In this document: piece after piece, positions 28,700 to 40,999 of the stretch
How positions within the stretch are numbered: the first letter of the stretch is position 1
Layout: every line of letters begins with the position of its first letter
Assembly: GCF_019656455.1 (NCBI RefSeq)
Contig: NZ_BPMK01000003.1
Coordinates: 1 to 64,000 of the forward strand
Direction: 5' to 3'
DNA from: Noviherbaspirillum aridicola
GTDB lineage: Bacteria; Pseudomonadota; Gammaproteobacteria; Burkholderiales; Burkholderiaceae_D
DNA: 64,000 nt
The notes under the pieces: generated by a model
What the model saw: only the letters and a program-made list of their open reading frames with translations
Databases searched by the model: none
What the model was told of the DNA's origin: nothing
Program-made: the position numbers and the translations under genes

Positions 28700-29653
28700 A
28701 TGACGATAGAGAGGAGCCACCTGGCGATCATCCGTGAAGTCGACCGCAAGGGTTCGCTCACGGCGGCGGCGGATACCCTGTGCCTGACGCAGTCGGCACT
28801 CAGCCACGCGATCAAGAAGATGGAGCAGGCGCTCGGCATCACGGTGTGGCGGCGCGAGGGCCGGCAGCTGCGGCTGACGCAGGCCGGGCGCCACCTGCTG
28901 GCCCTGGGCGAGCGGGTGCTGCCGCAGCTGGAGCATGCCGAGAACCTCATGCGCGAGTATGCGCAGGGGCAGCGGGGCATCCTGCGCATCGGCATGGAGT
29001 GCCACCCCTGCTATCAATGGCTGCTCAAGGTGGTGTCGCCCTACCTGGCGGCGTGGCCGGACGTCGATGTGGATGTGAAGCAGAAGTTCCAGTTCGGCGG
29101 TCTCGGGGCGCTGCTCGGCTACGAGATCGACCTGCTGGTCACGCCCGATCCATTGCCCCGGCGCGGCCTGCGCTTCGAACCGGTATTCGACTACGAACAG
29201 GTGCTGGTGGTCGGCAGCGGCCATCGTCTCGCCGCGCAAGGCCGGGTCTCGCCGGAGCAGTTGTGCGAAGAAACGCTCATCACCTATCCGGTGCCGGTCG
29301 AACGCCTGGACATCTACACCCATTTCCTGCTGCCGGCGGGATGCCAGCCGCGCAGGCACAAGGTGATTGAAACCACCGACATCATGCTGCAGATGGTGGC
29401 CAGCGGCCGCGGCGTCGCCGCGCTTCCCGCCTGGCTCGTCGCGGAGTATGCGCGGAAGGTCGACGTGCGCGCGCTGCGGCTGGGGCGCTCGGGCATCGCC
29501 AAGCAGATATTCCTCGGCATGCGCGAGTCCGACGGCGACATCGATTACCTGTCGGCCTTCGTCGAGCGTGCCCGCGGCACCGCGGCGGATGCCGGCCGGC
29601 CTGCTTCCCGGCGCCGCTCGCGCCAGGGAGCGTGCGGAAAAGCAAGCACCTGA
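28700..29653 (+). CDS. metR: LysR-type methionine regulator MetR
   Basis: MetR activates metE and other methionine genes with homocysteine as co-effector. The 317-residue protein has an N-terminal HTH (GSLTAAADTLCLTQSALSHAIKKME) and a substrate-binding domain with RIGMECHPCYQWL and DLLVTPDPLPRRGLRF. These and the divergent metE make MetR the likely identity. The ATG at 28700 has no visible SD and lies in AT-rich DNA, but the N-terminus aligns with MetR. The last 25 residues are a basic, Arg-rich tail. Confidence 0.92.
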   Translation: MTIERSHLAIIREVDRKGSLTAAADTLCLTQSALSHAIKKMEQALGITVWRREGRQLRLTQAGRHLLALGERVLPQLEHAENLMREYAQGQRGILRIGMECHPCYQWLLKVVSPYLAAWPDVDVDVKQKFQFGGLGALLGYEIDLLVTPDPLPRRGLRFEPVFDYEQVLVVGSGHRLAAQGRVSPEQLCEETLITYPVPVERLDIYTHFLLPAGCQPRRHKVIETTDIMLQMVASGRGVAALPAWLVAEYARKVDVRALRLGRSGIAKQIFLGMRESDGDIDYLSAFVERARGTAADAGRPASRRRSRQGACGKAST

Positions 29654-29766
29654 GGCAGCGGAAAACTGTGTCAAATTGGCGCAGTTTCCGCCGCCGCGGC
29701 GGTGCTACACTGCGCTGACGATGCAGCCGGGACCATGATTCCCGGCGCCGCCGGTGGAGACAAGAC

Positions 29767-31701
<1,935 letters not shown>

Positions 31702-32078
31702 AGAGCCGGGAGCGCGTGAGGAAGCGCTTGCCGGTGCCGTTGTCGAGCGAGAACATGCCGCCGTTGCCCGGCACGACATCGATGATGAGCTGCGTGTGCC
31801 GCCAGTATTCAAACTGCCCGTGGCTCATGTAGAACGGCACGCCGCCGATCTCGCCGAGCAGCACATCCGCCTCCGACAGCGGAAAATCCCCGTTTGCGAA
31901 GCACAGCGGCGCGCTGCCGTCGCAGCAGCCGCCGGACTGGAAGAACATCAGCTCGCCGTGCGACGCGCGCAGCCGTTCGATCAGCTGCAGTGCGTCGCCG
32001 GTCGCGACGACCCGTGGCGGTTTCTGCGTCATCTGCCTCTCCCAGAAATGCGGGCGGCCCGCGCCGCCCGCGCCGCGC

Positions 32079-33599
<1,521 letters not shown>

Positions 33600-33646
33600 G
33601 TCTTCCTCCTGTGATTGATATGGATGGGTGCAGCGCGGAGGTCATC

Positions 33647-33661
33647 GCAAGCCGCATGCCA
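33647..33661 (-). promoter_or_regulatory. Sigma-54 (-24/-12) promoter of the aldehyde dehydrogenase operon
   Basis: On the minus strand the sequence is TGGCAT, 5 nt (GCGGC), then TTGC, against the consensus TGGCAC-N5-TTGC: one mismatch, correct spacing, invariant GG and GC present. A start site about 12 nt downstream of the GC would leave a leader of roughly 35-40 nt to the ATG at 33599. An enhancer-binding protein gene lies at the other end of the operon. Confidence 0.78.
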
Positions 33662-33717
33662 TCCACGGGCGCGCGGGGTTTTCAGAGGGAGAGGCGGCGC
33701 ATCGGGCCGCGAAGACG

Positions 33718-33761
33718 GTGCCGGCACTGTGCCATTTCGTGACAGTGTCGCGGGACACTGT
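33718..33761. promoter_or_regulatory. Two dyads, candidate upstream activating sequences for the AcoR-like regulator
   Basis: GTGCCGGCAC (33718-33727) is a perfect palindrome. ACAGTGTC and GACACTGT (33742-33749 and 33754-33761) are perfect 8-bp inverted copies around GCGG. They lie about 57-100 bp upstream of the -24 element, where enhancer-binding proteins bind. They could also affect the divergent benE-like gene. Confidence 0.55.
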
Positions 33762-33843
33762 GACAGACGGGCGCACCGATGCGCCGAACAAAATCCGGAC
33801 CGATCCATGCCACAATGCCGCTCTCGTTTCGCCGGGATGCATC

Positions 33844-35007
33844 ATGTCTGTCTTCAGGGATTTCTCGCTCTCCGCGCTGGCCGCCGGTTTCGTCACCGTG
33901 CTGGTCGGCTTCACCAGTTCCGCCGTCATCGTGTTCCAGGCCGCTGCGGCACTCGGCGCCGGTCCGGCGGAGATCGCCTCATGGATGGGCGCGCTCGGGC
34001 TGGGCATGGGGCTGACCTGCATCCTGCTGTCGCTGCGCTACCGGATGCCGGTGGTGACCGCCTGGTCGACGCCGGGGGCGGCGATGCTGATCACCGGCGC
34101 CGCCGGCGTCGGCCTCGGCGAGGCCACCGGCGCTTTCCTCGTGTCGGCGGCGCTGATCGCGGTCTGCGGTTTCTCGGGGTGGTTCGAGCGCGCGATTAAC
34201 CGCATTCCCGTCTCCATCGCCTCCGGCATGCTGGCCGGGGTGCTGCTGCGTTTCGGCATGGATGCCTTCGTCGCGATGAAGACGCAGTTCGCGCTCGCCT
34301 TCGCGATGTTCATCGTCTATCTGCTCGGGCGGCGGCTGTTCCCGCGCTATGCGGTGATCGCCACGCTCGCGCTCGGCGTGGCGGTCGCGGCCGGGCAGGG
34401 GCTGCTGCATTTCGGCGACGTGCGGCTGGAGCTGGCGCGCCCCGTGTTCACGGCTCCGTCGTTTTCCTTCGCGGCCTTGATCGGTGTGGCGCTGCCGCTG
34501 TTCATCGTCACCATGGCGTCGCAGAACGTGCCCGGCGTCGCGGTGATCCGCGCCTCCGGCTACAGTCTGCCGATCTCGCCGGTGGTGGGCTGGACCGGCG
34601 TCGCCAACCTGATGCTCGCGCCCTTCGGCGGCTATGCGCTCAACCTCGCCGCGATCACCGCCGCCATCTGCATGGGACGCGAAGCGCATGAAGATCCCGC
34701 CCGGCGCTATACCGCCGCGATGGCGGCCGGCGGCTTCTACCTGCTGGTCGGCCTGTTCGGCGCCACCGTGGGCGCGGTGTTCGCCGCGTTTCCGAAGGAG
34801 CTGGTGCTGGCGATCGCGGGTCTCGCGCTGTTCGGCACCATCGGCAACGGACTGGCGGCGGCGATGGCCAATGAAAAGGAAAGGGAGCCGGCGCTGGTGA
34901 CCTTTCTCGTCACGGCGTCGGGCGTGACGCTGTTCGGCGTCGGCTCGGCGTTCTGGGGGCTGGTGGCGGGTGCGCTGGCGCTACTGCTGCTGAATTTCCG
35001 GCGCTGA
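33844..35007 (+). CDS. BenE-family benzoate/H+ symporter-like permease
   Basis: The 387-residue protein is hydrophobic throughout, with about 11-12 helices. It has the BenE-family blocks FVTVLVGFTSSAVIVFQAA, PVVTAWSTPGAAML, RIPVSIASGMLAGVLLRFG, FIVTMASQNVPGVAVIRASGY and PFGGYALNLAAITAAICMG. The family transports benzoate by proton symport. No benzoate catabolic genes are adjacent, so the substrate is uncertain. It is divergent from the aldehyde dehydrogenase gene. Its last 27 bp overlap the GNAT gene on the other strand. Confidence 0.9.
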   Translation: MSVFRDFSLSALAAGFVTVLVGFTSSAVIVFQAAAALGAGPAEIASWMGALGLGMGLTCILLSLRYRMPVVTAWSTPGAAMLITGAAGVGLGEATGAFLVSAALIAVCGFSGWFERAINRIPVSIASGMLAGVLLRFGMDAFVAMKTQFALAFAMFIVYLLGRRLFPRYAVIATLALGVAVAAGQGLLHFGDVRLELARPVFTAPSFSFAALIGVALPLFIVTMASQNVPGVAVIRASGYSLPISPVVGWTGVANLMLAPFGGYALNLAAITAAICMGREAHEDPARRYTAAMAAGGFYLLVGLFGATVGAVFAAFPKELVLAIAGLALFGTIGNGLAAAMANEKEREPALVTFLVTASGVTLFGVGSAFWGLVAGALALLLLNFRR

Positions 35008-35439
35008 CAGGCGCTTGCAGAGGAAGCTGGCGGAGGCCGGGCACAGGCCGGAAAACTGCGCGGTCGCGCGGATCGCATCCGGCGCATGCGCACGGTCCGC
35101 GGGCATGTACTGGCGGGCGCTGAAGAACCCGGCGGCGGTCGTCGTCAGCAGGAAGAGCGTGTCGGCGCCCGCGGCCGCCGCTTCATGTTCGGCATGGCGC
35201 ACCAGTATCCCCGCAAGTCCCCGCCCGCGATAGTCGGGCGCGACCGCGAGCGAACGCAGCAGCGCGCAGCTTCCATGCGGCTCCAGCCCCACGCATGCGA
35301 CCAGCTGCCCGTCCTCGCGGATGCCGAAAAAGCGCATCCGCGATGAAAGATCCGACAGCGGCAGACCGGCGTCGGCGAGCAGCGCGCGCAGCTCCGCATC
35401 GGGAAGGATGACCTCGACGACCGGCGCGGGCGTGGCCAT
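34981..35439 (-). CDS. GNAT-family N-acetyltransferase, ArsN2-like
   Basis: The 152-residue protein has a GNAT core with the acetyl-CoA loop SLAVAPDYRGRGLAGILV. The sequence GIREDGQLVACVGLEPHGSCALLRSLAV followed by DTLFLLTTTAAGFFS resembles ArsN2-type acetyltransferases found near arsenic genes. No arsenic genes are present here, so specificity is open. It is the last gene of a three-gene leftward operon and its ATG overlaps the preceding stop (TGATG). Confidence 0.83.
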   Translation of the reverse strand: MATPAPVVEVILPDAELRALLADAGLPLSDLSSRMRFFGIREDGQLVACVGLEPHGSCALLRSLAVAPDYRGRGLAGILVRHAEHEAAAAGADTLFLLTTTAAGFFSARQYMPADRAHAPDAIRATAQFSGLCPASASFLCKRLSAPEIQQQ

Positions 35440-35804
35440 CAGGTGTCCTGCCGCAACGACTTGGCGTAGCTGGCGCGGTCGATGTCGATGATCTCCGCGC
35501 ACAGTTGCAGGTGCAGGCCGGGCACGCGCGGCGTGGCCGCCTGCAGGGCTTCGAGCAGGGTCTCCGACACCCGCTTCTTCGTGTCCTCGCTGCGGCCCGA
35601 CAGGATGGCCAGCTTCGCATGAATGAAGCCGCGCTGGTCTTCCTCGGTGCCGACGATGAAATCCTCCACCCGGCGCGCGCGCGCCTTGATGTCGATCTCC
35701 TTGAACTCGCCGGTGGCGGCGAGCGCCCGGTTCATCGCGCGCAACGCCGGCAGCGGGTCGAAACCCGCGACATTGGCGCTGTATTCCACGGTCAGATGCG
35801 GCAT
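35439..35804 (-). CDS. 5-carboxymethyl-2-hydroxymuconate isomerase-like protein
   Basis: The 121-residue protein starts MPHLTVEYSANV, giving the N-terminal Pro after Met removal that acts as catalytic base in the tautomerase superfamily (HpcD/CHMI). Further family sequence is RRVEDFIVGTEEDQRGFIHAKLAILSGR. CHMI works in homoprotocatechuate degradation, but the other pathway genes are absent. Overlaps of the TGATG type with both neighbours show a tight operon. Confidence 0.87.
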   Translation of the reverse strand: MPHLTVEYSANVAGFDPLPALRAMNRALAATGEFKEIDIKARARRVEDFIVGTEEDQRGFIHAKLAILSGRSEDTKKRVSETLLEALQAATPRVPGLHLQLCAEIIDIDRASYAKSLRQDT

Positions 35805-36139
35805 CAGACGCTCCCTTCCTTCTCGACCACCAGGATGCGGGCGGCGCCGCGCGGATGGGCGACGTGTTCGCAACCGATGCCGGCGAAGAACACATCGCCC
35901 GCGCTGAGCGCCGCGATTTTTTCCACGCCCTGTTCGCGGTAGTGCATGTCGACGCTGCCGTCGAGCACCGCGAAGACTTCCTCGCCATCGTTGACATGCC
36001 ACTTGTACGGCTGGTCGGTCCAGTGGAGGCGGGTGGTGACGCCGTTCATGCTGGCGATGTCGAGCGCGCCCCAGGCGCGCTCTGCGGTGAATTCACGGCT
36101 GCGGATGATTTTCAAGTGGGCTCCCTTTGTTGTCGTCAT
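35804..36139 (-). CDS. Small cupin-domain protein
   Basis: The 111-residue protein folds as a single cupin: YKWHVNDGEEVFAVLDGSVDMHY gives the first metal-binding motif (His, Glu), and LSAGDVFFAGIGCEHVAHPRG the second (Cys-Glu-His in place of the usual spacing). The function is unknown. Linkage to the CHMI-like isomerase gene through a TGATG overlap suggests a role in the same small-molecule pathway. Confidence 0.85.
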   Translation of the reverse strand: MTTTKGAHLKIIRSREFTAERAWGALDIASMNGVTTRLHWTDQPYKWHVNDGEEVFAVLDGSVDMHYREQGVEKIAALSAGDVFFAGIGCEHVAHPRGAARILVVEKEGSV

Positions 36140-36157
36140 GCCTGTGCGGCGGCCGCC

Positions 36158-36511
36158 TCAGCAGGCGCTGTTGCAGGCGCGGTCGCGCTGCAGCGAGGTC
36201 TTGACCGTCGGCGCCACGGTCAGGCCGCGGCCGGCGCGGGTCAGCAGCCGGCCGGCCAGGCGCAGCAGGGCAAACGGCTGGCTGCGGCGGCGCTCGATGC
36301 GCGCATCCTGCTCCGCCTGCAGCACCGTCAGGCGGCCCGGGACGGCGGTGAAGCTGTCGCCGGCATGCAGGAAATAATCATGGCTGATGCCTTCCACCGT
36401 GATCCAGACCCGGCCCTGCCTGATGTGCAGGGTCTCGGCCCGCGCGGCGGTGCCGGAAAGCACTTCGCCGGTGTTCAGGGAATGTGACAGGTTTGTGAAA
36501 AGGTCTCTCAT
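36158..36511 (-). CDS. DUF2917 family protein
   Basis: The 117-residue protein has the DUF2917 core: LSGTAARAETLHIRQGRVWITVEG, DYFLHAGDSFTAVPGRLTVLQAEQDARIE. A basic segment and a Cys-containing end (DRACNSAC) follow. It is divergent from a LysR-type regulator gene (142 bp between starts), an arrangement that suggests regulation by that protein. Biochemical role unknown. Confidence 0.85.
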   Translation of the reverse strand: MRDLFTNLSHSLNTGEVLSGTAARAETLHIRQGRVWITVEGISHDYFLHAGDSFTAVPGRLTVLQAEQDARIERRRSQPFALLRLAGRLLTRAGRGLTVAPTVKTSLQRDRACNSAC

Positions 36512-36653
36512 GATTTGATGCTCCTCTCGGTGGAGGGTGCGCCGCCGCGGTATGCGGGAGCAGGCTTTTCCCTTGGTGATGGGAGGATTCTAGTGCTTGT
36601 CTTCGGCATGTCTAAACGATATATTTTCGATTCCCTTGTTAGGAATTCTCACA

Positions 36654-37550
36654 ATGCACGACTTCCGCCGCCTGCCCAACCTGGCCGCCCTGCGCGCCTT
36701 TGAAGCCGCCGCCCGCCACGGCAATTTCACGCGCGCGGCGGAAGAGATCCACGTCACCCACGGCGCCATCAGCCATCAGGTGCGGGCGCTGGAGGAAGAG
36801 CTGGGGGTGACGCTGTTCGCCCGCCACGGCAAGCGCATCACCGTCACGCCGGAGGGCGAGCGCTTCGCCGAAACCCTGCGCCGGGCGCTCGGCGACATCG
36901 CCGGTGCCGCCGACGCCTTGCGCGCCGACTCGCGCCACAACAAGCTCACCATCACCGCGCTGCCCTCGTTCGCCGCGCGCTGGCTGTCGCCGCGCATCGG
37001 CCGCTTCATCGAGCAGCATCCGGACCTCGAAGTCATGCTGCAGTCGAGCAGCGGCCTCACCGACTTCGTGCGGGAGTCGGTCGACCTCGGCATCCGTTTC
37101 GGGCTCGGCAACTACCCGGGCATGCATTCCGAAAAAATCATGGATGACCATTACTACCCGGTCGCCAGCCCGCGCTACAACGGCGGCAGGCTGCCGGCGA
37201 CGCCGCGGGAGCTTGCCGCCAGCACGCTGCTGCGATGCGAGATGGAGCCATGGACGCCCTGGTTCCGCGCCGCCGGCCTGAGCGCGATCGAGCCCACGGG
37301 CGGACTGGTGTTTCAGGATTCATCGATGCTGGTGCGGGCGGCGGCGGAGGGGCATGGCATCGCCCTGGCGCGCCATGCGATCGCGATGACCGAGCTGGCC
37401 TCGGGCGAACTGGTGCGGCTGTTCGATATCAGCATCCCCTGCCCGGATTCCTATTTCTTCGTGTGCCCGCCGCAGTCGCTCGACAAGCCGCAGGTGCAGG
37501 CCTTCCGCAGCTGGCTGCTCAAGGAGCTGGAGGAGGTGCCCGGCGTGTAG
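36654..37550 (+). CDS. LysR-type transcriptional regulator, GcvA-like
   Basis: The 298-residue protein starts MHDFRRLPNLAALRAFEAAARHG and has the HTH NFTRAAEEIHVTHGAISHQVRALEEELG, which is characteristic of the GcvA subgroup. The effector domain follows (ITALPSFAARWLSPRIGRF, ESVDLGIRFGLGNYPG). The ATG at 36654 has AGGA 11 nt upstream. The likely target is the divergent DUF2917 gene or its own gene. Its last 32 bp overlap the 3' end of the large effector-like gene on the opposite strand. Confidence 0.9.
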   Translation: MHDFRRLPNLAALRAFEAAARHGNFTRAAEEIHVTHGAISHQVRALEEELGVTLFARHGKRITVTPEGERFAETLRRALGDIAGAADALRADSRHNKLTITALPSFAARWLSPRIGRFIEQHPDLEVMLQSSSGLTDFVRESVDLGIRFGLGNYPGMHSEKIMDDHYYPVASPRYNGGRLPATPRELAASTLLRCEMEPWTPWFRAAGLSAIEPTGGLVFQDSSMLVRAAAEGHGIALARHAIAMTELASGELVRLFDISIPCPDSYFFVCPPQSLDKPQVQAFRSWLLKELEEVPGV

Positions 37551-40056
37551 CGGCCGGCGCCTGAGCCGGTTCATCCGCTGCGGTCGCGGTCGCGCCGCCG
37601 CGCAGCACGTCGTTGGCCTGGTCCGCCAGCCGGTGCAGTTCGCGCCGCTGCGCGCGGGTCGCCCGCATCCGGTAGGCGACCGCCGGTCCGAGCAGCGGAT
37701 CGGTGGTGGAGTCCACCGCATCCGCGACGCCGCCGACCACCTTTTTCCAGACCGACTTCGCGCGGCCGAGACGGCCGAGGCTGCGCTGCTGCTGGTAGTA
37801 GTAGGGCTGCAGATCGGTCAGGCCATTGATCTGTCTTTGCGTCTTGCCCCCGTGTTCCCACTCGAAGGCGACCGATTGCGGCACGCGACCGGACTTGAGC
37901 AGCGAGACCACCGCGTCCGGCGGAAGCTGGTAGGGCGTCGCCGGTTTATCGGACGCATGCAGTTGGAGCGTGACCGGCGCGTTGTCCCCGGGCGCGGCAG
38001 CCGGATCCGGCGCATGCCGTTTGTAGGCCGGGCCGAGCGGGGAGACGACAAAGGACGGCGGCACGGTGGCGCCGAAACCGCCGGCAGTGATGGCACCGTC
38101 GCTGAGATCGGCGGCGCGCAGGCAGTTGTTGACGGCGCCGTACACGCCGCCCGCCATCAGGCCGGTCATGGCGCCGGCGCCGAGGCAGTAGCGATAGCGG
38201 TCGGCCACGTCCTTCTGCAGCGACAGTGCGCGTGCCGCCGCTCGCGTCTGCTCTTTCATGTCGCGCTCGAACAGGGCGCGCGCCTCGTCGTCGCGCACCG
38301 CGAGCAGATGGTCGGCCGCCGCGGCCAGCGCCCGGTCGCGGCGCTCGTGGTCGCCGTTGCGATCGGCGTCGCCGGCTTCGCCGGCCAGTTCACCGGCACG
38401 CCGGAGGTTGAACACGTCGGTCAGAAGATATCTTGCAGTCAGTACGGCCTCCCCGGGATTGCCCTTCCCCTCGCGGCTGACGGCTCTCATCAATGCCACG
38501 TCTTCGGAGACCATGCCCGCGGGTCCCGTCCGGGCAAGCTTGTCGAGGACCTCGGCCAGCTTGCCGCGCAACAGGACGCTTGCCATCGACATGCGCATCG
38601 AGACGGGCAGGACGATCAGCGCACTCAGCTTGCCCGCGTCGATGGCGCCGGCGCGGTTCAGCTCATTCGCGAGATCCTCGCGCGTCATCCTGCCGCTTTC
38701 AAACTTTTCGTACATCTCGGCGATGCGCGCCGGCGCCATCTTGCGGCGGTCGATCCAGTCGGCGCTCTTGATGAAATTGAACAGCTGTTTCAGCTTGCCG
38801 CGGCTGGCATCCTTTCCGTCCCAGTCGCTGACCCGGTACATCAGGTGCAGTCCCGCCGCCCCCGCGAGCGCCGCCGGAATCGCGATCGGCGCGGCGGGCG
38901 GAGCAAAGGCGGCGGCGACCGAGCCGCCGGCGATCAGTCCGGCGGCGCCGGAACGCACCGCCGCTTCGCGCCATCTGCATGCCCAGTTTTCCGCCGAAAT
39001 ATTCAGCCGATGCTTGATCGCGTTTTCGCTGGCAAACACGGTCTCGTCCGCTTCCTTGAGCAGCGCTTCGAGCGCGCTTCTGCCTCCGGGCTCCTCCGCC
39101 GCCTCGATCGCTTCCCGCAGGCGCTTCGCCAGCGCGGGTGCCTTGCGCATCCGGTCGGTGAGTTTCGCCGCGGTGTTCATGGCCGGCGTGCTCGCCGCCC
39201 GCTTGGCGAGATTGACGCTTAGCGCCGCGGCCAGGTCTTCCTGCGGCTTGCGCACCATGCGCTCACGGCCTGTATTGAGCTCGTTGTAGGCCTGCGCCAG
39301 CGCCATGCCGCTGCTGACCGTGGCAGCGGCGGCGGCCGACTCGACACCGGTGAGCATGGCGAAGGCGCCGAGCTGCGAAAGATAGTTCGACCAGATCGAC
39401 TTGCCCTTCTGCTCGTAGCCGGTCGAACCGGCGGCATAGCCCTGGCTCAGGGTTTCGATGTCCAGCGTCTCGTCCATCGAAAATGCCCTGAGCAATGCCG
39501 ATATCGCCTCATCGCGCCACCGCCGGTCCCCGTCGGCACGCCAGCGCTCGCCGCAGGCGATCGCGTGCGCCAGTTCCACCACGTCGGCCTGCCCGGGATC
39601 GAGCTTGCGCTGTTCCCAGTGCAGGGTGCGCACCAGTTCCGTCGCCGCCGTGGGCGACCACCCGCCGAGTTGAATTGCCGGCGGCGCTTCGCAGGACGAC
39701 AGCGTGGCCGCGCCGGCCAGCCGTTCGCGCAGCCGTTCCGCCATGCCGGTCCGGCTGGCCTGGTGACGTCTTTCCTTCTGGTCGTGCATGAACTGCTCGG
39801 CCGAGCGCGGCGCCGGCGGATCCTGCGGCTCATGCGCCGAGGACGCCGTCGCGGAAGAGGCACCGGTCGAGCGGGATGTCTTCGGCAAATGCGTGGCGAA
39901 GACCTGGGTCCAGGACGGACGCCGGTCCATCTTCCGTTTCATGTCCGACGATGTGTACCGGTCCTCTTCATTGGAGGGCGGTTTGGCCGCGGCGTCGGAT
40001 GCCGCGCGTTTTGCCGGCCATGACGGCAGGCGTAGGGAACACACTCTTGCGGCCAT
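37519..40056 (-). CDS. Large unrecognised protein, candidate type III effector
   Basis: The 845-residue protein has no relative that I recognise. It lacks a signal peptide. The first 105 residues are Ser/Ala/Pro/Arg-rich and predicted disordered, as in secreted effectors. The rest is helical with three hydrophobic stretches (about 224-258, 370-408 and 623-645, the last YCLGAGAMTGLMAGGVYGA), which suggest host-membrane insertion. The C-terminus is again Pro/Ala-rich. A good SD (GAGGAGA) precedes the ATG at 40056. It is monocistronic and flanked by a 508-bp non-coding region. No clear hrp box is seen. It could instead be a polymorphic toxin or other secreted protein; effector status is inference. 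Confidence 0.6.
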   Translation of the reverse strand: MAARVCSLRLPSWPAKRAASDAAAKPPSNEEDRYTSSDMKRKMDRRPSWTQVFATHLPKTSRSTGASSATASSAHEPQDPPAPRSAEQFMHDQKERRHQASRTGMAERLRERLAGAATLSSCEAPPAIQLGGWSPTAATELVRTLHWEQRKLDPGQADVVELAHAIACGERWRADGDRRWRDEAISALLRAFSMDETLDIETLSQGYAAGSTGYEQKGKSIWSNYLSQLGAFAMLTGVESAAAAATVSSGMALAQAYNELNTGRERMVRKPQEDLAAALSVNLAKRAASTPAMNTAAKLTDRMRKAPALAKRLREAIEAAEEPGGRSALEALLKEADETVFASENAIKHRLNISAENWACRWREAAVRSGAAGLIAGGSVAAAFAPPAAPIAIPAALAGAAGLHLMYRVSDWDGKDASRGKLKQLFNFIKSADWIDRRKMAPARIAEMYEKFESGRMTREDLANELNRAGAIDAGKLSALIVLPVSMRMSMASVLLRGKLAEVLDKLARTGPAGMVSEDVALMRAVSREGKGNPGEAVLTARYLLTDVFNLRRAGELAGEAGDADRNGDHERRDRALAAAADHLLAVRDDEARALFERDMKEQTRAAARALSLQKDVADRYRYCLGAGAMTGLMAGGVYGAVNNCLRAADLSDGAITAGGFGATVPPSFVVSPLGPAYKRHAPDPAAAPGDNAPVTLQLHASDKPATPYQLPPDAVVSLLKSGRVPQSVAFEWEHGGKTQRQINGLTDLQPYYYQQQRSLGRLGRAKSVWKKVVGGVADAVDSTTDPLLGPAVAYRMRATRAQRRELHRLADQANDVLRGGATATAADEPAQAPAATRRAPPPAP

Positions 40057-40564
40057 GGATGTCTCCTCGCATGGAACGCTCAGTAACTGCTGTATGGCGC
40101 CGCATGCACACCCCCTTTCAATGAGCTGTCGGGGGGGGCTTCAGGCGGGCGCCGGCTTGTAATTGTCTTGCTTACTGTTTGGGTGTGACGCAGCGAAGAA
40201 ACGTATCCATGCCCCGCTCCTTTTTTTGATGTGCGCCGCGGCATGGTATACGGCGGGCGGGATGGTTATGCGACGAGGGCAGCGTGTCAGCCAGGTACCA
40301 GCGCGGAACGGAGTACGAGGTGTTGGACGACGAGGATTACTTGTCGGTTCTCATTGCGTCCCGGTTGTCCTCCGAGTGGAGTTCGTCGTCGATCTCGATA
40401 TTGGTACGCACGATATCTCTGCAAAGTGGTGTCTGTGCACACACTCGTACATGGCGCGTTTCGGCGCAAGTCCGCTCCGCTGTTCCCCGGCCGAAGCGAC
40501 CGGCAGCAGTATGGGATACTGCCCCTTCCCGCCGACCGGCGGCCGTTCACCGACAGGAGAAAAC
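40057..40564. other. 508-bp non-coding region upstream of the effector-like gene
   Basis: There is no convincing ORF, tRNA or terminator. A run of eight C on the effector strand (40132-40138 region read as G on the plus strand) and scattered AT-rich patches stand out from the GC-rich surroundings. The promoter of the effector-like gene should lie in the first 150 bp; only a degenerate hrp-like pair (TGAAAG ... CCATACA) is visible. Confidence 0.5.
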
Positions 40565-40957
40565 GTGATTTCCCACATCTTCATCGGCATCGCCGACTTC
40601 GATCGCGCGCTGGCTTTCTACACCGCGCTGGCGGATTGTCTCGGCTGGCCCGCGCGTTTTTGCGACCGAAGCAGGCCATGGGCCGGATGGGAGCAGCCCG
40701 GCGGCGGCCGTCCGCTGCTCCTGATCGGCAAGCCCTTCGACGGCCAGCCGCATCACCCCGGCAATGGCCAGATGATTGCGTTCGCCGCCGCCACCCGCGA
40801 GGCGGTGCGCCGGGCCTATCATCTCGCGCTCGCCCATGGCGGCAGCGACGAAGGCGGGCCGGGATTGCGGCCGCATTATCACCCGGACTACTATGGCGCC
40901 TACTTCCGCGACCCGGACGGCAACAAGCTGTGCGTGGTCTGCCATGAAGCGGAATGA
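40565..40957 (+). CDS. VOC (glyoxalase/dioxygenase) family protein, GTG start
   Basis: The 130-residue protein starts at GTG 40565, with AGGAG six bases upstream and VISHIFIGIADFDRALAFYTAL as the first beta-alpha unit of a VOC domain. The second half has GPGLRPHYHPDYYGAYFRDPDGNKL with His and Glu-type metal ligands. Substrate unknown; such proteins include lactoylglutathione lyase-like enzymes. A glutathione S-transferase gene follows 42 nt downstream, which is consistent with thiol-linked detoxification. Confidence 0.88.
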   Translation: MISHIFIGIADFDRALAFYTALADCLGWPARFCDRSRPWAGWEQPGGGRPLLLIGKPFDGQPHHPGNGQMIAFAAATREAVRRAYHLALAHGGSDEGGPGLRPHYHPDYYGAYFRDPDGNKLCVVCHEAE

Positions 40958-40999
40958 CGGCACGCTGCCCGTCTCACCTCACACGAAAGGATCGCACCC

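Noticed and set aside
40091-40120. Possible hrp box (TGAAAG, 17 nt, CCATACA) before the 845-residue protein gene
   Set aside because: Only three of six bases of the first half match the consensus and the spacer is 17 nt instead of 15-16. It is too degenerate to claim.
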